Made by a program: the position numbers and the translations under genes. A stretch of 64,000 nt of DNA from JAADJA01 sp963840975. Its GTDB lineage: Bacteria; Bacteroidota; Bacteroidia; Bacteroidales; JAADJA01. Every line of letters begins with the position of its first letter. Within the stretch, counting starts at the first letter, position 1. The DNA lies in the NCBI GenBank assembly GCA_963840975.1, contig CAWJBC010000002.1:62001-126000 (forward strand), in the 5' to 3' direction. The notes under the pieces were generated by a model that was not told where the DNA came from, searched no databases, and worked only from the letters and a program-made list of their open reading frames with translations. Positions 1 to 9,870 of the stretch are shown piece by piece.

Positions 1-1
1 T

Positions 2-2773
2 ACCAGACTTGAGGGTTGGGACGGCTGTTCGGGTTATCATTATTCAGATTCCATTGTTTTTGGATTCAGCCATACCCATCTCAGCGGAACGGGTGTCCCG
101 GATTATTGCGACATTCTTCTCATGCCAACCACCGGACCTGTTAAACTAAATAATGGAGCCAGTCCTCAAGAAAGTGGTTATGCATCACGGTTCAATCATG
201 ATAATGAAAAAGCATCTGCTGGTTTTTACAGTACCTTACTCGATGATTATAAAATCACTGTTGAACTAACAGCAACGCAGCGGGTCGGTTTTCATAAATA
301 TATTTTTCCCGAAACTGACAGCGCCAACGTAATCATTGACCTTGAACACCGGGACAAAGTAATAGAATCGGGAATTAAAATTGTAAATGATACTGAAATA
401 GAAGGCTTCAGGCGTTCGACCGGTTGGGCAAACGACCAGGTTGTTTATTTTGTTGCCAAATTCTCGAAACCCTTTAAAAGCTTCGGAATTGAAAACGAAG
501 GGGGGCTTACGACTGAAAAGGAATTGAGCGGACAAAGCATAAAATCCTATGTGAGTTTTAACACGAAAGATAAAGAGGAAATTTTAGTTAAAGTGGGAAT
601 TTCAGCAGTCAGCGTGGAGGGTGCGCGAAAGAATATTGAGGCAGAAATTTCGGATTGGGATTTCGATTTTGTCAAAGTGCAGGCAAAATTAAAGTGGAAT
701 AACGAATTGGAAAAAATTCAAATTCCAGGTGGAACTGAGCAACAGAAAACTGTTTTTTATACCGCTTTATATCATGCTTTCCTTGTCCCTAATCTTTTTA
801 TGGATGTTGACGGACAATACAGGGGAAGGGATTTCAACATTCACAAGGCAGAAGGGTTTGAAAATTATACAGTATTTTCACTTTGGGATACTTTCCGTGG
901 CGAACATCCATTGTTTACTCTTGTTCAGCAAAAACGAACCATTGATTTCGTCAATACGATGATTGCCCAATATGAGCAGGGAGGACGCTTACCGGTGTGG
1001 GAACTTGCTGCCAATGAAACAGAATGTATGATAGGTTATCATTCGATTCCTGTAATCGTTGATGCATATATTAAAGGAATCCGGGGTTTTGATGTGGAAA
1101 AAGCTTATGAGGCGATGAAACATAGCGCCGACCTCGACCATTTCGGACTGAAATCGTACAAGACTTATGGTTATATCCCTGCTGAAGATGAGGCGGAATC
1201 TGTTTCTAAATCCCTTGAATATGCCTACGATGATTGGTGCATCGCCATCATGGCAAAGGAACTTGGAAAAACTGATGATTACAAACGCTACATGCAAAGG
1301 GCACAATCCTATAAAAATTTGTTTGACCCTTCAACCAGCTTTATGCGGGCAAAGATGAACGGTCGCTGGTTTGAACCCTTTGATCCGAAAGAAGTGAACT
1401 TCAACTATACCGAAGCCAATTCATGGCAATACAGTTTTTTTGTTCCGCAGGATATATCCGGTTTGATTGACATGATGGGTGGAGTGGATAAGTTTAGTGG
1501 AAGGATTGACCAACTTTTTGAGGAAAGCTCAGAAACTACAGGACGAGACCAGTCGGACATTACTGGTTTGATTGGTCAATACGCTCATGGCAATGAACCC
1601 AGCCATCACATGGCATATCTGTACAATTCTGTCGGTCAACCCTGGAAAACCCAATTGAGGACAAGGCAGATCATGGACGAATTGTACACCGATAAACCAG
1701 ACGGTTTATGCGGAAATGAGGATTGCGGTCAGATGTCAGCCTGGTATGTATTGAGTGCTATGGGTTTTTACCCGGTTACCCCCGGGAAACCGAATTATGA
1801 TATTGGAAGCCCTTTGTTTGAAGAAGTTGAAATAAACCTTGAAAATGGAAATACATTTAAAATTAAAGCAATCAATAACTCACTTCAAAACAAATACATT
1901 CAGTCGGCAATGTTAAATGGAAAGGATTATTCCAGGTCTTACATTCTGCATAAAGATATTATTGCAGGCGGAGAGTTGATACTTGAAATGGGAGCCGAAC
2001 CCAATCGTGGCTGGGGTACCAAAAAAGAAGATTTGAGCGGTTCGAAAATCGAAGAGGAGATAATTATGCCGGTTCCTTATATCGGGAAGGGTTCCAGAAC
2101 TTTTATTGATACCACCACAATTTCAATGGGAAGTATTGTTACAGGTTCTGATATTTTTTACACGACGGATGGTTCGAATCCATCTGTTAAATCCTTACGA
2201 TATGAAGCGCCATTCATCATCAATAAAACAACGACTATTAAAGCCTTTGCTTTTAAACAAGGAATGCCGCCAAGCCGGATTATTAAATCAGAATTTTATA
2301 AAATACCCATTGGACGAAAAATAAATTTGAAAACCAATTATGCCAATCAATATTCTGCCGGCGGCAATCTTGCATTGATTGATTTTATCCGTGGTCCTTT
2401 AAATTTCAGGACAGGAGCCTGGCAAGGTTATGAAGGGGATGATATTGATGCTGTTATTGACCTGGGCAGCATTCAACTAATCAGCAAAATTGAAACAGGT
2501 TTCCTTCAGGATATCGGTGCATGGATTTTCCTTCCTGAAAAAGTCGAATATTCCATTTCAAAGGATGGGAAGGATTTTCAGTTAATTGTTTCAATTAAGA
2601 ATGATGTTCCTGCCAAAGATTCTCAAGTACAAATTAAAAACTTCATTGCTGATTATTCAACCAAGGCAAGATACATTAAAGTCAAAGCAACAAATATCGG
2701 CGTATGTCCTGAGTGGCATTGGGGAGCCGGACAGAAATCTTGGATTTTTGCAGATGAAATTGTTATTAAATAA
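2..2773 (+). CDS. GH92 alpha-mannosidase with chitobiase-like and F5/8 C-terminal domains (5' partial)
   Basis: The frame is open from base 2, so the gene starts before the window; the first ATG at 122 is internal, because the upstream codons read GFSHTHLSGTG, a GH92 N-domain motif. GH92 enzymes are calcium-dependent exo-alpha-mannosidases that trim mannans and N-glycans. HGNEPSHH, with the probable catalytic-acid Glu codon at 1595, and CGNEDCGQMSAWYV (about 1708-1749) are GH92 signatures. From about 2050 to 2310 there is a chitobiase/hexosaminidase C-terminal-like module (YTTDGSNP), and from about 2330 to the stop an F5/8 type C (discoidin-like) module that probably binds carbohydrate. CutC follows after 9 nt. 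The signal peptide would lie outside the window. The family call is firm; mannosidic linkage specificity cannot be read from sequence. Confidence 0.93.
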   Translation, partial: TRLEGWDGCSGYHYSDSIVFGFSHTHLSGTGVPDYCDILLMPTTGPVKLNNGASPQESGYASRFNHDNEKASAGFYSTLLDDYKITVELTATQRVGFHKYIFPETDSANVIIDLEHRDKVIESGIKIVNDTEIEGFRRSTGWANDQVVYFVAKFSKPFKSFGIENEGGLTTEKELSGQSIKSYVSFNTKDKEEILVKVGISAVSVEGARKNIEAEISDWDFDFVKVQAKLKWNNELEKIQIPGGTEQQKTVFYTALYHAFLVPNLFMDVDGQYRGRDFNIHKAEGFENYTVFSLWDTFRGEHPLFTLVQQKRTIDFVNTMIAQYEQGGRLPVWELAANETECMIGYHSIPVIVDAYIKGIRGFDVEKAYEAMKHSADLDHFGLKSYKTYGYIPAEDEAESVSKSLEYAYDDWCIAIMAKELGKTDDYKRYMQRAQSYKNLFDPSTSFMRAKMNGRWFEPFDPKEVNFNYTEANSWQYSFFVPQDISGLIDMMGGVDKFSGRIDQLFEESSETTGRDQSDITGLIGQYAHGNEPSHHMAYLYNSVGQPWKTQLRTRQIMDELYTDKPDGLCGNEDCGQMSAWYVLSAMGFYPVTPGKPNYDIGSPLFEEVEINLENGNTFKIKAINNSLQNKYIQSAMLNGKDYSRSYILHKDIIAGGELILEMGAEPNRGWGTKKEDLSGSKIEEEIIMPVPYIGKGSRTFIDTTTISMGSIVTGSDIFYTTDGSNPSVKSLRYEAPFIINKTTTIKAFAFKQGMPPSRIIKSEFYKIPIGRKINLKTNYANQYSAGGNLALIDFIRGPLNFRTGAWQGYEGDDIDAVIDLGSIQLISKIETGFLQDIGAWIFLPEKVEYSISKDGKDFQLIVSIKNDVPAKDSQVQIKNFIADYSTKARYIKVKATNIGVCPEWHWGAGQKSWIFADEIVIK

Positions 2774-2782
2774 TATTGTGTT

Positions 2783-3535
2783 GTGGAAGAAAAATATCTG
2801 ATAGAAGTTTGTGCAGCCCACGTCCAGTCGGCTATTGCAGCTCAGGAAGGCGGGGCAAAACGTGTTGAACTATGCGATAATCTTTATGAAGGCGGAACAA
2901 CGCCAAGCTATGCTACAATAAAAATTGCAAGGGCAAAATTAAAAATCGGACTCAATGTTATGATTCGTCCGCGGGGCAGCGACTTCTGTTATTCTGATCT
3001 GGAATTTGAAATAATGAAAGATGATATTGCAATGTGCAAACAACTTGGTGCCGATGGTGTTGTTTTTGGTGTTCTGCTTCCCGATGGAAATGTGGATACA
3101 AACCGAACCCGACAACTTGTCAATTTATCCAATCCAATGAGCATTACTTTCCATCGCGCTTTTGATATGACACCCGATCCTTTCAAATCGCTCGAAGAAT
3201 TAATCGGTTTGGGTATAAACCGGATTCTGACCGCCGGACAGGCGAATACTGTTCCCGAAGGACTGAGGCTGATCGCACAAATTGTTGAAAAAGCAGGAAA
3301 CAGTATAATCATCATGCCCGGAAGCGGAATAAACGAAGACAATATTCAAAAAATCAGGGATGTAACAGGCGCCTGTGAATTCCACCTGACCGGACGAAGC
3401 GTGGCTAACAGTGAAATGAAATATAAAAAAGATGGGATTTTTATGGGAGGGCTTCCGCAAATTCCGGAATACAGCATTAGCCTGACCGATCCAGTAAAGA
3501 TTCAGAAAATTGTTACTCTTGTTAACCAGCAGTGA
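2783..3535 (+). CDS. cutC: CutC family protein
   Basis: This 250-residue TIM-barrel protein of the CutC family keeps the characteristic N-terminus (EVCAAHVQSAIAAQEGGAKR followed by VELCDNL), the RPRGSDFCYS motif, and the TFHRAFD and MPGSGI motifs. CutC was named for copper homeostasis in E. coli, but its biochemical activity is uncertain and that role has been questioned. It is predicted cytoplasmic. The start is a GTG 9 nt after the mannosidase stop, so the two are probably co-transcribed. In Bacteroidota cutC commonly sits beside glycoside hydrolases, as here, which may hint at a sugar-related role; that last point is inference. Confidence 0.92.
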   Translation: MEEKYLIEVCAAHVQSAIAAQEGGAKRVELCDNLYEGGTTPSYATIKIARAKLKIGLNVMIRPRGSDFCYSDLEFEIMKDDIAMCKQLGADGVVFGVLLPDGNVDTNRTRQLVNLSNPMSITFHRAFDMTPDPFKSLEELIGLGINRILTAGQANTVPEGLRLIAQIVEKAGNSIIIMPGSGINEDNIQKIRDVTGACEFHLTGRSVANSEMKYKKDGIFMGGLPQIPEYSISLTDPVKIQKIVTLVNQQ

Positions 3536-3607
3536 TACTTAATATTCATTAGTTTTCGGTTCAAAATTTCAATCCTGATTGTTAATTAATCATTTTTTGA
3601 AGTTTCA

Positions 3608-3635
3608 TTGACCTACAGATATTTTTTTACTTTTG
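3608..3635 (+). promoter_or_regulatory. Bacteroidota-type promoter for the secreted protein at 3676
   Basis: TTG at 3608-3610 is separated by 17 nt from TACTTTTG at 3628-3635, a full match to the TAnnTTTG -7 element. Transcription would start about 30 nt before the ATG at 3676. Confidence 0.6.
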
Positions 3636-3675
3636 TCTGACAATAACGCATGGAAATTTATTTAAAACAGAAAAC

Positions 3676-4620
3676 ATGAAAAGAAATTTATTTGTAATCA
3701 TATCCTTCCTGGCTTTTATTCCTTTATTAATGGCGCAGCAAATTGAAAATCCGGGATTTGAAGATTGGGAAGAAGTAGGTCTTGGACCTGATATTCTTGA
3801 ACCTGTCAACTGGAGTACCATTAAAACCTCCGACAACCCTACTATCAGTGGTTTAGCGCCCATCACCTGGGAGAGGAGCACCGATGCTCATACCGGACAA
3901 TATTCTGTAAAGTTACACAATACATCCACCCTCGGTATTCCTGTTTCAGGCACAATGAGCAATGGACAATATCATCCAAATCTTAATACCGAACTGGCAT
4001 GGGTTTTCACAAATACTACCGATCCGAGGTGGAATACTCCTTTTACTTCACGACCTGACAGCATTGCCTTTTGGATGAAGTTTTTTCCTGACGGAAATGA
4101 CACTTTACAGTTTCAGGCCCTGTTACATGTAGATAATGCTACCTTACCACCAAAACCTGAGAATATTGCCAACCAGGTTGCGTATACCCGCGCTGATATT
4201 GGCGGCACTTATGAAAACTGGACACGCGTTGCTCTCGCATTTGATTACTTCGATAACCGCACACCTGAGTATCTTCTATTAATTATTACTTCAGGAAATG
4301 GAACAACACCCAATGTCGGAAGTATTGCATTTTATGATGACATTGAAATTATTGGCGAACAGGCGATCAAAGAAAACCCGTTGGAACAGGTAGGCATTTA
4401 TTTTGAAGCGAATACTTTGTATATCCATAATCTTCCGGAAGATTTAAGAAAGCAATCCACACTCGGTATTTCTGATCTTCTTGGCAGGCCTGTTTGGCAA
4501 AGTAAGATATATTCTAACACAATAGTTCTTGATCCGTCTCAAAATTTAAACGGCATCTTCATTGTAAACATCAGCTCAGATGAATATTTCATTAGCCGGA
4601 AAGTTTATATAAATTATTAG
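3676..4620 (+). CDS. Secreted PCMD-like protein with C-terminal T9SS-type domain
   Basis: The protein is 314 residues. Residues 1-20 form a signal peptide ending at MAQQ. The body (about 22-230) starts with NPGFEDWEEV and has a jelly-roll-like pattern resembling the putative carbohydrate metabolism domain (PCMD) found in Bacteroidota surface proteins. The last ~80 residues, with SDLLGRPVWQ, NGIFIVNI and a final KVYIN, look like a T9SS sorting domain, so the product is probably exported across the outer membrane. It has its own upstream promoter and is followed after 69 nt by a TonB-dependent receptor. The substrate is unknown; domain assignment is by pattern only. Confidence 0.7.
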   Translation: MKRNLFVIISFLAFIPLLMAQQIENPGFEDWEEVGLGPDILEPVNWSTIKTSDNPTISGLAPITWERSTDAHTGQYSVKLHNTSTLGIPVSGTMSNGQYHPNLNTELAWVFTNTTDPRWNTPFTSRPDSIAFWMKFFPDGNDTLQFQALLHVDNATLPPKPENIANQVAYTRADIGGTYENWTRVALAFDYFDNRTPEYLLLIITSGNGTTPNVGSIAFYDDIEIIGEQAIKENPLEQVGIYFEANTLYIHNLPEDLRKQSTLGISDLLGRPVWQSKIYSNTIVLDPSQNLNGIFIVNISSDEYFISRKVYINY

Positions 4621-4689
4621 GGATTTTAAGGGTTGGATTAACACAAATGCTTCCGGATTCGAGTGATTATATTCAATAGATTTATTAAG

Positions 4690-7095
4690 ATGAGACGATC
4701 CTCCTTTATCCTGATATTATTTGTTTTATGTGCGTTTCAGGTTGCTGCTCAAAACGATGGCTATCTTGAAGGTGTTGTTAAAGCTGATGATACCGGCGAA
4801 ACGCTAATTGGAGCTCATATACAGGTTAAAGGTGATTTGTCAGTCGGGGCAATAACTGATATGAATGGCACTTATAGTATTAAACTCTCCGAAGGACATT
4901 ATGATTTCGTTATTTCTTTTACAGGAATGCAAACTGCCACAATTGATATCAATATTAAATCGGGTGAAACATTAAAAAAAGAGATTAGATTAAAGCCGTA
5001 TGTAAACGAATTACAGGGAGTCGAAATCAAAGTAGGAAGGTTTGACCGGTCAATTGAAGAAATTACTACTTCCATGGAGATTATCAAACCTGAGATCATT
5101 CAAAGTAAGAATGTTACCAATATAACTTCGATTCTGGATTATGCACCGGGATTGAATATTTTGGATGGTGAACCTCAGATAAGGGGTGGAAGTGGTTTTA
5201 CTTTTGGTGTAGGCAGCAAGGTGGCAATCTTTGTAGATGATATGCCCGTCCTTTCTGGCGACGCAAGCAGACCATACTGGGATTTGATTCCAACTGAAAA
5301 CATTGACCAGATCGAAATTGTGAAAGGTTGTGCATCTGTTTTATCCGGATCCAGCGCACTAAGTGGGGCAATATATATACGAACCGCCCGGCCTAAATTA
5401 GAACCATTGACCAGGATAAAAGTATTCGGAGGTGCGTATTCCACTCCTAAAAATAAGGAGATGAAGTGGTGGAGTGATTTTCCTTATCAAACCGGTGCTG
5501 ATTATTTCTACACACGGATGATCAAGAATACGGATTTTACCCTTGGTGCCAATGTTTTATTAGATCACGGATATATCGGCGCTCCACGTCCCGGTCCTTT
5601 GGTAACTGACACCCTCACTGATTTTACAGATGAGCAAATGGCTAAAAAACGTTACCGGTTAAATTTTAACATACGCCAACGATCTAAAAAAGTAACAGGG
5701 CTGAATTATGGAGTCAATGGTAATTTTATGTATAACCAGTCCAATATGGTTTTGGCATGGCTTGGTTTAGATGAAGGGTTTTATCGTGCCTATCCTGGTG
5801 CAGTATTATTGCAGGATCAGTTCACTTTTTACATAGATCCCTTTGCAAATCTTTACACCAAAAATGGTGATACCCACTCCTTTAAAGCAAGAGTGATGTA
5901 CAATAACACAGATCAATCCAATGATCAAAATATACGATCAACTGTGTATTACGGAGATTATAATTTTGGCAGAAAGTATAAGTTCTTTAAAGGAATGGCC
6001 TTTATTGGAGGTATCACATTTCAATATAATGATGTGAGCTCGAATATGTACTCTGGATCAGGTTCCCCGAATAATCAATTGTTAAATATTTCTGCTTATA
6101 CTGAAGTTGATTTCAATATTTTCAAAGTGGTTAATTTTTCGGCTGGAGGAAGGTTGGAACATTATAGCATGAATAATTCCTCTAACGAAACAAGACCGAT
6201 ATTCAGGGCTGGTTTATCATTAAAAATATTGCAGGAAACATATATGCGTGCGTCTGTGGGACAGGGATTCCGGTATCCAACTATTGCTGAAAAATTTATT
6301 CGCATGGATGTCGGGTCATTTGGTGTTTTCGACAACCCAGGATTAATTCCCGAAAGCAGTTTGAATGCTGAAATCGGTATAAAACAGGGATTTAAATTTA
6401 TCAAATATTTTGGTTATATTGATGTTGCAATTTTTCAACAGGATTATGAAAATACAATTGAATATTTATTTGGAAAATGGGATTCCACATTTACCTGGCC
6501 ATTTTATGGTTTCCGTTTTGTAAATACCGGCAAATCAAGAGTGATAGGTTTTGATATGTCTGTTACGGGTAAGGCGCAATTGGGAAAGAAAACAGTGTTG
6601 AAAACAATGATTGGTTATAATTATATCATGCCAAAGACCCTTGAACCTGATTATATTTTTGCTGAGGATTATAGTTTGGGATCAAACAATGAATTCAGTT
6701 ATCTTACCACGAGTGTGGATCCAAGCAAGGAAATTCTTAAATACCGGTTTCTGCATACTATTAAAGCAGATATTGAATTCGATGTAGGTAATTTTTCAAC
6801 CGGAGTTAGTTTTAAGTACTTCAGCAAAATAGAAAACCTGGATAAAGCAATTGAAGACCTTGAAGATTTTACCAAGCAAACAGGAGGAACCATACAACCT
6901 ATTGAATATATGGACTATTATTATAATTACAATAATGGTAGTGTCATTTTTGATTTTCGTATCAGTCAGCTGTTTAAGGAAAAACATAAAATCTCCCTTA
7001 TTATTGACAATATATTGAATCGATGGTATTCTTTGCGACCTTTAAAAGCCGAAGAAATGAGGAAAGTTATTTTACAATATGCCTTAACCTTTTGA
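4690..7095 (+). CDS. TonB-dependent outer-membrane receptor
   Basis: The protein is about 801 residues when started at the ATG at 4690 (MRRSSF), which gives a clean signal peptide ending in VAAQ; the earlier GTG at 4663 would add a polar extension. After the signal comes a carboxypeptidase-regulatory-like domain (YLEGVVKADDTGETLIGAHI), a plug domain (PEIIQSKNVTNI, IFVDDMP, DQIEIVKGCASVLSGSSALSGAI), and a 22-strand-type barrel ending in LQYALTF, with a terminal Phe as in outer-membrane proteins. Such receptors import large ligands using TonB energy. There is no SusD partner, so this is not a classical Sus pair; the ligand is unknown. It may be co-transcribed with the PCMD-like gene. Confidence 0.9.
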   Translation: MRRSSFILILFVLCAFQVAAQNDGYLEGVVKADDTGETLIGAHIQVKGDLSVGAITDMNGTYSIKLSEGHYDFVISFTGMQTATIDINIKSGETLKKEIRLKPYVNELQGVEIKVGRFDRSIEEITTSMEIIKPEIIQSKNVTNITSILDYAPGLNILDGEPQIRGGSGFTFGVGSKVAIFVDDMPVLSGDASRPYWDLIPTENIDQIEIVKGCASVLSGSSALSGAIYIRTARPKLEPLTRIKVFGGAYSTPKNKEMKWWSDFPYQTGADYFYTRMIKNTDFTLGANVLLDHGYIGAPRPGPLVTDTLTDFTDEQMAKKRYRLNFNIRQRSKKVTGLNYGVNGNFMYNQSNMVLAWLGLDEGFYRAYPGAVLLQDQFTFYIDPFANLYTKNGDTHSFKARVMYNNTDQSNDQNIRSTVYYGDYNFGRKYKFFKGMAFIGGITFQYNDVSSNMYSGSGSPNNQLLNISAYTEVDFNIFKVVNFSAGGRLEHYSMNNSSNETRPIFRAGLSLKILQETYMRASVGQGFRYPTIAEKFIRMDVGSFGVFDNPGLIPESSLNAEIGIKQGFKFIKYFGYIDVAIFQQDYENTIEYLFGKWDSTFTWPFYGFRFVNTGKSRVIGFDMSVTGKAQLGKKTVLKTMIGYNYIMPKTLEPDYIFAEDYSLGSNNEFSYLTTSVDPSKEILKYRFLHTIKADIEFDVGNFSTGVSFKYFSKIENLDKAIEDLEDFTKQTGGTIQPIEYMDYYYNYNNGSVIFDFRISQLFKEKHKISLIIDNILNRWYSLRPLKAEEMRKVILQYALTF

Positions 7096-7122
7096 TTGGA
7101 TTTTTTGTTTAAATTTGTAATT

Positions 7123-7144
7123 CATCAATCATTTAAGATTGATG
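7123..7144. other. 8-bp inverted repeat in the intergenic region
   Basis: CATCAATC (7123-7130) and GATTGATG (7137-7144) form a perfect 8-bp stem with a 6-nt loop, 28 nt after the receptor stop. No T-run follows, so it is an incomplete terminator or an mRNA 3' end structure. Confidence 0.4.
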
Positions 7145-7221
7145 GAGTATAATAATTACTTTAAAATTAAAAAAACAGTACTGACAACAAATCATTTTAC
7201 ACAATTCTAAAATCATGTATT

Positions 7222-9843
7222 ATGAAAACATCCTTACTTTTCATTATTGGTTTTCTTTTTTCAGTTGCTGTCCTTTCCGAACCGGTTTCGATGTGGACTG
7301 CAAAAAATGCCGCCTACAAGCATTATAAAGCTATGGCTGAAAAAGCCGGACGACATTCAAATGACCTGTCCGATTTCAAGCTTTCATTCACCTACACCGA
7401 CACGGATTTTTACTTGTCAGCATCTACTGAAAAAGAACAAAATCTGTTTTTTGTTTTCAATGTGAAAGAAAGTGATGGGTTTGTAATCGTTTCTGCCGAC
7501 AACAAAGCTATGCCAATAATTGGTTATGCCTACAGTGGTACATTTACAGGCGTAAACATTCCTCCGGGTCTGCAAGGAATGCTGGAGCGGCGTGCTCTGG
7601 AGTTGACAGAGCTTATTTCAACAACAAGTATCCCCGAAACTCAGGTCAAAAATGCCTGGACGATTTTGCTTCAGGAAGATGCAGGCATGAGTTTTAAATC
7701 TTTTACAGCTGTAAATCCGCTTATGTCAACTACCTGGGACCAGGCGCCCCATTACAACGATCTTTGTCCGTATGATTATAATTATAACGAATTAACAGTA
7801 ACGGGTTGTCCTGCCACAGCTATGGCGCAAATTATGAAGTACTGGAACTTTCCAGCCAATGGAACCGGCTACCATAGCTATAACTCACCAAACTATGGCA
7901 CCTTGTCTGCTAATTTTGAGGCTACAAATTACAATTGGGCAGGTATGCCTAATTCAATTAGCAGTTCAAACAATGCACTTGCAACTTTGATGTACCATTG
8001 CGGTGTGAGCGTTGAAATGCAATATGGGGTAGCAGCTACGGGCGGAAGCGGAGGATATGTAATCGAGGCGCAATCACCGATTCAGCACTGCTGTGAATAT
8101 GCATTCAAAACTTATTTTGGATATAAATCAACCCTCCAGGGATTGTTCCGGGAGGATTATAACGATGCCACATGGATTCAAATGCTCAAAACAGACCTTG
8201 ACGCAGGACGACCGATACAGTATGCAGGGTTTGGACAAGGGGGAGGTCACACATGGGTTTGTGATGGTTACGACAACAGCAACTTTTTTCACATGAACTG
8301 GGGCTGGGGAGGGTATTATGATGGTTATTTTTCATTAAATGATCTCAGTCCGGGAACAGGAGGTGCCGGTGGTGGTAGCGGATCCTTTAATTCAGGTCAG
8401 CAAGCCCTTATCGGGATTGAGCCGGGAAGTGGTGGCGGCGGAGGCGGCGGAGGCGCACAATTCGACCTCAGAGCCTATTCAAATATTTATGTTGATCCGA
8501 ATCCCATTGATTTTGCTTATGCTTTTGATGTTTCGATTGACATTGGAAACTTTGATGATGCAAATTTTTCAGGTGGGTTGGCAGCTGCGTTATTTAATGA
8601 ACAGGGTGAATTTGTTGATATCATTGAAGAGTTGACAGGTATCAGTCTTCAAAGTGGTTATTTTGACACTTATAATTTCAATACTGATGGAATGCTTGCC
8701 ACGCCGGGAACTTATTTTATAGGTATATACTATAAATCAGGAACCAGCGACTGGGCAATTATAGGTGCTGGTGATTATGCAAATTATGCTTCTGTTGATA
8801 TTGTTGGTCCGGCCAATGAAATGCAAATGTATTCAGATATAAATTTAAATCCTATCAATATTGTCAGCAACGAATCTTTCCAAATTACTTTTGATATTGC
8901 CAATTTCGGAAACCAGACATTTAACGGGCTGGTTTCTGCCGATCTATACGATTCGGAAGGGAATTATTTAGGAGAACTTGCAAGCACTTCATTTAATCTG
9001 TCTTCAGGTTATTATGATGGTATTCAGTTTAATTGCTCAGGAGTTGACGTTCCAGCCGGTTCGTATATTTTAGCCATTTGGGATCAACCCAACGGAGGTG
9101 ACTGGATTTTGGCAGGATCTGAAGAACACCCCAATCCCATCACCATCCTTATTGCTGCACCACAAATTCCAGGCGATATTTATGAAAGCAATGATGAGGA
9201 AACACAGGCCTTTCAAATACCTTTAAATATTCCGGGTAGCCAGGTAGTGATCAACACACAGGGTTCCAACATCCACACAGGGAACGATTTGGATTATTAC
9301 AAAATAGACCTGCCTGCAGGTTTTCAGTACAAAATCACCCCCAGGGCGCATGATAGCTACAATAGCGGAAACGGAATTACCTATACCGACGATGTATTGT
9401 GGGCTTTTGGCGCCGGAGGAAACTGGACAGAAGTTTACGATGATGTTCTGGATGGATTTTTCACAATGGAAGGAGGACAAACGGTTTACTTTGTCGTATC
9501 AAACTATTATCAGGGTCAAACCGGAACATACTTGTTAGAAATTACAATCGAAAAAGGAATTTTTGGTGTGGATGAAATTCAGAATTCTAAAATGTTATCT
9601 CTTTATCCTAATCCCGCGAATGATTATGTGACTTTGAGCAGTACCAGCTGGAATTCTTTAGCTCCACCATTGAACCTCGACATAATTGACATAACCGGTC
9701 GGTCGGTCTATTCGTATGGACCTTTGAGTCCTGAAGGGGTAAAAATGAATATTGACTTGCCTGATTTGAAGGAGGGTGTCTACTATTTGAGATTGACCGG
9801 ACAAAAAGGTTTCGTTGACAGAAAACTGGTCATTATAAAGTAA
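7222..9843 (+). CDS. C10 (streptopain-family) cysteine protease with T9SS sorting domain
   Basis: This is an 873-residue secreted protease. Residues 1-19 are a signal peptide and about 20-160 a Spi-type inhibitory propeptide. The C10 catalytic domain (about 165-395) carries the nucleophile Cys196 in TGCPATAMAQIMKYW and the catalytic His343 in GGGHTWVCDGYD, as in SpeB and interpain. A long glycine run (about 398-412) links it to Ig-like beta domains (about 415-640), then a pre-peptidase C-terminal-like domain (about 650-780) and a T9SS type A domain (LYPNPANDYVTLSS to the end). It is probably a surface-attached or secreted proteinase activated by cleavage. The gene has its own intergenic region upstream and ends at a strong terminator. 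Confidence 0.92.
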   Translation: MKTSLLFIIGFLFSVAVLSEPVSMWTAKNAAYKHYKAMAEKAGRHSNDLSDFKLSFTYTDTDFYLSASTEKEQNLFFVFNVKESDGFVIVSADNKAMPIIGYAYSGTFTGVNIPPGLQGMLERRALELTELISTTSIPETQVKNAWTILLQEDAGMSFKSFTAVNPLMSTTWDQAPHYNDLCPYDYNYNELTVTGCPATAMAQIMKYWNFPANGTGYHSYNSPNYGTLSANFEATNYNWAGMPNSISSSNNALATLMYHCGVSVEMQYGVAATGGSGGYVIEAQSPIQHCCEYAFKTYFGYKSTLQGLFREDYNDATWIQMLKTDLDAGRPIQYAGFGQGGGHTWVCDGYDNSNFFHMNWGWGGYYDGYFSLNDLSPGTGGAGGGSGSFNSGQQALIGIEPGSGGGGGGGGAQFDLRAYSNIYVDPNPIDFAYAFDVSIDIGNFDDANFSGGLAAALFNEQGEFVDIIEELTGISLQSGYFDTYNFNTDGMLATPGTYFIGIYYKSGTSDWAIIGAGDYANYASVDIVGPANEMQMYSDINLNPINIVSNESFQITFDIANFGNQTFNGLVSADLYDSEGNYLGELASTSFNLSSGYYDGIQFNCSGVDVPAGSYILAIWDQPNGGDWILAGSEEHPNPITILIAAPQIPGDIYESNDEETQAFQIPLNIPGSQVVINTQGSNIHTGNDLDYYKIDLPAGFQYKITPRAHDSYNSGNGITYTDDVLWAFGAGGNWTEVYDDVLDGFFTMEGGQTVYFVVSNYYQGQTGTYLLEITIEKGIFGVDEIQNSKMLSLYPNPANDYVTLSSTSWNSLAPPLNLDIIDITGRSVYSYGPLSPEGVKMNIDLPDLKEGVYYLRLTGQKGFVDRKLVIIK

Positions 9844-9870
9844 AAAAAAGCGGCACGAGCCGCTTTTTTT
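9842..9870. terminator. Bidirectional rho-independent terminator
   Basis: GCGGC (9850-9854), loop ACGA, GCCGC (9859-9863), flanked by eight A on the left and seven T on the right. The U-tract works in both directions and it sits exactly between two convergent genes. Confidence 0.92.

Noticed and set aside
4663..4690. GTG start at 4663 for the TonB receptor
   Set aside because: The ATG at 4690 gives a normal signal peptide; the GTG adds polar residues before it.
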